Origin: Gillisella terrae
Lineage (GTDB): Bacteria; Pseudomonadota; Alphaproteobacteria; Rhizobiales; Rhizobiaceae
NCBI RefSeq assembly: GCF_004801395.1
Contig: NZ_SSOA01000001.1
Coordinates: 62,001 to 126,000, forward strand
Length of the DNA: 64,000 nt
Direction: 5' to 3'
The notes under the pieces are model-generated. The model was not told where the DNA came from. It searched no databases and was given only the letters and a program-made list of their open reading frames with translations. The translations under genes were made by a program, and so were the position numbers. Positions 60,424 to 64,000 of the stretch are shown piece by piece. Within the stretch, counting starts at the first letter, position 1. Each line of letters begins with the position of its first letter.

Positions 60424-60439
60424 TACGTCATTCGACGTA
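60424..60439. promoter_or_regulatory. Dyad upstream of urtA
   Basis: TACGTC-ATTC-GACGTA, an exact 6-bp inverted repeat about 95 bp upstream of the urtA start. Possible operator; no sigma-54 (TGGCAC-N5-TTGC) promoter was found in this gap. Confidence 0.4.
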
Positions 60440-60531
60440 TACGTTTTTGCACCGCAGCGATGGATACTCTCTTCAGCAACACGAAGACCTGCAATTCAAC
60501 AGGTTGCCTAAGCAAAAGAGGGGAATATCAG

Positions 60532-61821
60532 ATGAACTTCAAAGCACAGCTCAAGGGCGCGCTTCTGGGTACCATGCTGGCCAGCACCGCTTTCCACGGC
60601 GCATTTGCGGCAGATGACACGATTAAAGTTGGTATTTTGCATTCGCTCTCTGGCACCATGGCGATTTCCGAAACGACGCTCAAGGATGCCATGTTGATGC
60701 TCATTGACGAGCAGAACAAGAAGGGTGGCGTCCTTGGCAAAAAGCTGGAAGCCGTGGTGGTCGATCCCGCTTCCAACTGGCCGCTGTTTGCCGAAAAGGC
60801 GCGTGAGCTGATTTCCAAGGACAAGGTGTCTGCCGTGTTCGGTTGCTGGACATCGGTGTCGCGTAAATCGGTGCTGCCGGTGTTCAAGGAGCTGGATTCG
60901 GTTCTGTTCTACCCCGTGCAGTTTGAAGGTGAAGAAAGCGAGCGCAACGTTTTCTACACGGGTGCCGCACCTAACCAGCAGGCTATTCCGGCTGTTGACT
61001 ATCTGATGAAGAATGAAGGCGTCGAACGCTGGGTGCTGGAAGGCACGGACTATGTGTATCCTCGCACCACCAACAAGATTTTGGAAGCCTACCTGAAGTC
61101 CAAGGGCGTGAAGGCCGAAGACATCAAGGTCAATTACACCCCATTCGGCTTCTCTGACTGGCAGACCGAAGTGGCGGCCATCAAGAAATTCGGCTCTGCT
61201 GGCAAGAAAACTGCTGTGATATCCACCGTCAATGGTGATGCCAACGTGCCGTTCTACAAGGAACTGGGCAATCAGGGCGTCAAGGCGGAAGACATTCCGG
61301 TGATGGCCTTCTCCGTTGGTGAAGAAGAACTGGCCGGTATCGACACCAAGCCACTGGTTGGCCATCTGGCCGCGTGGAACTACTTTGAATCGGTCGATAC
61401 GCCTGCCAATGCCGAATTCATCAAGGAATGGCACGCCTTTACCAAAAACGACAAGCGCGTGACCAATGACCCGATGGAAGCCGCCTATATTGGCTTTAAC
61501 ATGTGGGTGAAGGCGGTTGAAAAGGCAGGCTCTGCTGATCCGGACAAGGTGATCGAGGCTCTGCCGGGTGTGACCGTGCCAAACCTGTCGGGTGGCTATG
61601 CATCGATGATGCCAAACCACTACATCACCAAGCCGGTACTGATTGGCGAAGTTCAGGAAAATGGCCAGTTCGACATCGTTTCGCAGACCCCGGAAGTGGT
61701 GGGCGATGCCTGGTCGGATTACCTGCCAGACAGCAAAGACCTGATTGCCGATTGGCGCATGCCAATGAACTGCGGCAATTTCAACGTCACCACCGGAAAA
61801 TGCGGCGGCAAAGGCTCGTAA
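60532..61821 (+). CDS. urtA: Urea ABC transporter substrate-binding protein UrtA
   Basis: A 429-residue periplasmic protein. Signal peptide MNFKAQLKGALLGTMLASTA, cleavage near AFA|AD; mature start DDTIKVGILHSLSGTMAISE, the signature of UrtA/FmdD (TMAISE). Conserved internal blocks follow: VFGCWTSVSRKSVLPVFKEL, LFYPVQFEGEESERNVFYTG and GTDYVYPRTTNKILEAYL. It delivers urea (or short amides) to UrtBC. The ATG at 60532 follows AGAGGGGAA. An attenuator-like hairpin follows the gene. Confidence 0.95.
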   Translation: MNFKAQLKGALLGTMLASTAFHGAFAADDTIKVGILHSLSGTMAISETTLKDAMLMLIDEQNKKGGVLGKKLEAVVVDPASNWPLFAEKARELISKDKVSAVFGCWTSVSRKSVLPVFKELDSVLFYPVQFEGEESERNVFYTGAAPNQQAIPAVDYLMKNEGVERWVLEGTDYVYPRTTNKILEAYLKSKGVKAEDIKVNYTPFGFSDWQTEVAAIKKFGSAGKKTAVISTVNGDANVPFYKELGNQGVKAEDIPVMAFSVGEEELAGIDTKPLVGHLAAWNYFESVDTPANAEFIKEWHAFTKNDKRVTNDPMEAAYIGFNMWVKAVEKAGSADPDKVIEALPGVTVPNLSGGYASMMPNHYITKPVLIGEVQENGQFDIVSQTPEVVGDAWSDYLPDSKDLIADWRMPMNCGNFNVTTGKCGGKGS

Positions 61822-61842
61822 TTATTCCCAGCCTGAAACTTG

Positions 61843-61872
61843 CTGCGGGTGCGTGGGCATCCGCAGTTTTTT
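61843..61872 (+). terminator. Partial terminator between urtA and urtB
   Basis: CTGCGGGTGC / GCATCCGCAG stem (one G-T pair) followed by TTTTTT, 21 bp after urtA. It may reduce readthrough so that UrtA is made in excess over the permeases. Confidence 0.7.
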
Positions 61873-61911
61873 CTCGTGGGGTATCTCTTTATCGTTTTGA
61901 TATGAGGCCCA

Positions 61912-62085
61912 CCCCCCTCTGTCCTGCCGGACATCTCCCCCACAAGGAGGGAGATCGACGCGGAATTGGCCTTTTGCTCCTAGTCGACTCCTGCGCAGAA
62001 TTGACGGTTCAAGAGAGAAACTGGGCAGAAACTACTATCCGATCTCCCTCCTTGTGGGGGAGATGGCTGGCAAGCCAGAGGGGGG
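61912..62085 (-). repeat. CCCCCTCTG-type palindromic element, copy C
   Basis: A 174-bp unit with the same ends as copies A and B but inverted (left CCCCCTCTGTCCTGCCGGAC, right GGCTGGCAAGCCAGAGGGGGG) and a largely different core (TTGACGGTTCAAGAGAGAAA). It lies inside the urt operon between urtA and urtB. Confidence 0.85.
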
Positions 62086-62155
62086 TAGGCGGCATATCAA
62101 AACGGAAATGGCATTCACAGCGAACGATGCTATCGAATAAAAAAGGGCCGAAACA

Positions 62156-63784
62156 TTGCGATCCTGTTTGAACCATCTGTCATCTGTGCTGGCTGCCGGG
62201 CTTTTGTTGATCCTGGCTTTTGGCCTTTCCGTGGCCCGTGCTGATGATGACCCGGCCAGCCTGATCAAATCGCTGGGCATAGCTGATTTTGCGCAGGCCG
62301 AAAAAATTATCGAAGCTTTGGGCAAGAGCGGCGATATCAAAACTGTGCCAGCTCTTGAAGCGTTAAGCGGTGGTGATCTTTATGCGCGCAAATCTGATGG
62401 TGCTGTTTTTATTGTCAAATCGGCAGGCAGCAAGCTGAATTTGAAAGACCCGATGACGGGTGCAGACGCCGGGCAGGAAGCCAAATCGGCGATGACCCGG
62501 ATCAGGATCAACAACAATTTGCGCCGCGCCATTCGCTCTGCCCAAGGCGGTTTGACATTGCTGAGCCCTGACCGTGCAGTTCGGCTGAGTGCTGCCGATG
62601 CGCTGTTGAAGGCTCCAAGCGAAGAAAATCTGGAATTGCTGGATACGGCGCTTTCCAAGGAAAAAGACAGCGAAGTCAAAAAGCTTTTGGTGCAGGCGCA
62701 GGCCGTGTCTCTTCTTACCTCCAACCGTCCGGTTGATGAAAAGCGTGCCGCCATCAAGGTCATTCGCGGTCTTGGCGGACAAGATGCCCTTTCCATCTTG
62801 GGCAATGCGGCGCAAACCGCTGATCCCGCCTTGAAGGGCGATATTGATGCGGCCATTGCCTCGCTCCAGCATGAGGCCGCGTTGTGGAATTCGGCCCAGA
62901 ATATCACCTATGGAATTTCGCTTGGCTCGGTTTTGCTGTTGGCCGCCATTGGCCTGGCCATCACCTTTGGTGTGATGGGCATTATCAATATGGCCCATGG
63001 CGAAATGGTGATGCTGGGAGCCTATTCGACCTTTGTGGTGCAGCAGGTGCTGAAAGCTCATGCACCCGGCCTGTTTGAGTGGTCTCTCGCCATCGCTCTT
63101 CCTGTGGCGTTTTTGGTCACAGCAGCCTTTGGCTTGATGATCGAGCGTTTCGTCATCCGCTTTCTCTATGGTCGCCCGCTGGAAACCCTGCTGGCCACCT
63201 GGGGTATTTCCCTGATGCTGCAACAATTGGTGCGCTCCATTTTTGGCCCCACCAATCAGGAAGTGTCCAACCCTGTCTGGATGTCTGGCTCTTTCCCATT
63301 GGGTGGCCTGACGATTACCTGGAACCGGCTTTGGATTCTGGTGTTTTCGCTCTCAGTGTTCTTTGCACTTCTCATGTTGCTCAAGCGCTCGGCCTTTGGC
63401 TTGCAAATGCGGGCCGTCACCCAAAACCGCCGCATGGCGTCTTCCATGGGCATTCGCACCCCTTGGGTGGATGCGTTTACCTTTGCGCTCGGCTCCGGCA
63501 TTGCCGGCATGGCGGGTGTTGCGCTCTCGCAAATTGATAACGTCTCGCCCAACCTTGGCCAGAGCTACATTATCGACAGTTTCATGGTGGTGGTGTTTGG
63601 CGGCGTTGGCAATCTTTGGGGCACGCTTGTAGGGGCGTTTTCGCTCGGCATTCTCAACAAGTTTCTTGAACCCTATGCCGGTGCCGTGCTTGGCAAAATC
63701 CTCGTGCTGGTTCTCATCATCCTGTTTATCCAGAAGCGGCCACGTGGTCTCTTCGCACTCAAGGGAAGGGCGGTGGAGGCATGA
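62156..63784 (+). CDS. urtB: Urea ABC transporter permease UrtB
   Basis: A 542-residue permease. Signal-like hydrophobic start (VLAAGLLLILAFGLSVARAD), then a helical repeat-like extracytoplasmic extension of about 220 residues, as usual for UrtB, and a HAAT permease core (ALWNSAQNITYGISLGSVLL; ITFGVMGIINMAHGEMVMLG; IDSFMVVVFGGVGNLWGTLV). It opens the channel with UrtC. The frame begins at TTG 62156; no ATG precedes the signal region, so a TTG start (62156, or TTG at 62168) is likely. Its stop overlaps urtC by ATGA at 63781-63784. Confidence 0.92.
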   Translation: MRSCLNHLSSVLAAGLLLILAFGLSVARADDDPASLIKSLGIADFAQAEKIIEALGKSGDIKTVPALEALSGGDLYARKSDGAVFIVKSAGSKLNLKDPMTGADAGQEAKSAMTRIRINNNLRRAIRSAQGGLTLLSPDRAVRLSAADALLKAPSEENLELLDTALSKEKDSEVKKLLVQAQAVSLLTSNRPVDEKRAAIKVIRGLGGQDALSILGNAAQTADPALKGDIDAAIASLQHEAALWNSAQNITYGISLGSVLLLAAIGLAITFGVMGIINMAHGEMVMLGAYSTFVVQQVLKAHAPGLFEWSLAIALPVAFLVTAAFGLMIERFVIRFLYGRPLETLLATWGISLMLQQLVRSIFGPTNQEVSNPVWMSGSFPLGGLTITWNRLWILVFSLSVFFALLMLLKRSAFGLQMRAVTQNRRMASSMGIRTPWVDAFTFALGSGIAGMAGVALSQIDNVSPNLGQSYIIDSFMVVVFGGVGNLWGTLVGAFSLGILNKFLEPYAGAVLGKILVLVLIILFIQKRPRGLFALKGRAVEA

Positions 63785-64000
63785 TCACCTCGTTTTTATT
63801 GCGCTCGCTGGATCGTAAAATCCTGATTGCCATTGGCCTGTTGCTGGCTTTGGCCATCGTGGTGCCAGCGCTCAATCTGCTCACATCAGAGACAAGTGCC
63901 CTGCATATTCCCACCTATATGGTGGCGCTGTTTGGCAAATACCTCACCTATGCCATGCTGGCCTTGGCGCTGGATCTGGTCTGGGGCTTTTGTGGCATTC
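63781..64000 (+). CDS. urtC: Urea ABC transporter permease UrtC, 5' part
   Basis: The ATG at 63781 overlaps the urtB stop (ATGA). The 73 codons present read MITSFLLRSLDRKILIAIGL, then LLALAIVVPALNLL, an extracytoplasmic loop, and ALDLVWGFCGI, matching the N-terminus of UrtC/LivM-type permeases. The gene is cut by the window end. Confidence 0.88.
   Translation, partial: MITSFLLRSLDRKILIAIGLLLALAIVVPALNLLTSETSALHIPTYMVALFGKYLTYAMLALALDLVWGFCGI

Noticed and set aside
60325..60531. Sigma-54/NtrC promoter before urtA
   Set aside because: No TGGCAC-N5-TTGC type sequence was found; only a short TACGTC/GACGTA dyad is present.
1..64000. CRISPR arrays, tRNA or rRNA genes
   Set aside because: The repeats found are palindromic dispersed units without regular spacers, and no cloverleaf or rRNA sequence was recognised on either strand.

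Overview
The window is chromosomal DNA of an alphaproteobacterium of the Rhizobiaceae (Agrobacterium/Allorhizobium/Rhizobium type). This rests on gene content and arrangement: a cell-cycle block with chpT, ctrA, a fliJ-like gene and sciP, an eipA (DUF1134) gene, an rpoH-type sigma factor, chromosomal liv and urt transporter operons, and several copies of the mosaic palindromic intergenic repeat (RIME-like) typical of this family. Composition is moderately GC-rich, with one clearly A/T-richer gene at 49.1-50.5 kb. No tRNA, rRNA, CRISPR array, complete insertion sequence or prophage is visible.

Layout. 0-6.2 kb: housekeeping and metabolic genes (Tim44-like protein, SorC-type regulator, ung, aldehyde dehydrogenase with RidA, exported protein, flavodoxin-fold reductase). 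6.3-13.9 kb: a catabolic island with a NitT/TauT-type ABC importer, a CodA-like amidohydrolase, a GlcD-like FAD oxidoreductase, a divergent LysR regulator and a creatininase-family hydrolase. It is probably for uptake and breakdown of a nitrogenous ring compound. 14.1-22.6 kb: phosphoesterase, EamA exporter, purA, a large acidic membrane protein, an MFS carrier and an ArsB-like permease. 22.7-32 kb: rpoH, a GGDEF-EAL protein, rluD, an MCP, a SpoU methyltransferase and two linked unknown genes. 32.2-37.2 kb: the CtrA block (eipA, chpT, a single-domain receiver, ctrA, fliJ-like, sciP). 37.7-40.4 kb: a lone DUF2793 gene and cysQ/cysC. 41-46.7 kb: livHMGF, a small membrane protein and the liv binding protein. 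46.9-48.9 kb: minCDE behind an exact TTAA-N7-TTAA box. 49.1-50.7 kb: an accessory gene of unknown function and a mazF/pemK remnant. 50.9-55.2 kb: a two-component system whose kinase carries an NCS1-type transporter and a cysteine cluster. 55.5-60.3 kb: a lipid-hydroxylase-like gene, a bacteriophytochrome with its heme oxygenase, and DUF5680. 60.5-64 kb: start of the urea transporter operon (urtA, urtB, 5' end of urtC).

How parts work together. ChpT is the phosphotransferase that passes phosphate to CtrA, and SciP restrains CtrA. eipA, sciP and minC carry exact or near CtrA boxes, so the window holds both the cell-cycle regulator and several likely targets, including the division-site system. 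The heme oxygenase makes the biliverdin used by the adjoining phytochrome. The LysR regulator probably controls the catabolic island from a shared divergent promoter.

The most unusual observations are these. (i) A 171-bp element occurs twice; each time it sits between convergent genes and is flanked by a direct duplication of an entire bidirectional terminator stem-loop, and its two internal hairpins have mutually complementary loops. (ii) A 459-residue accessory protein has a nuclease-like C-terminus and lies against a truncated toxin gene. (iii) There is a transporter/cysteine-cluster/hybrid-kinase fusion. (iv) minCDE lies beside chromosomal liv and urt genes rather than on a secondary replicon.
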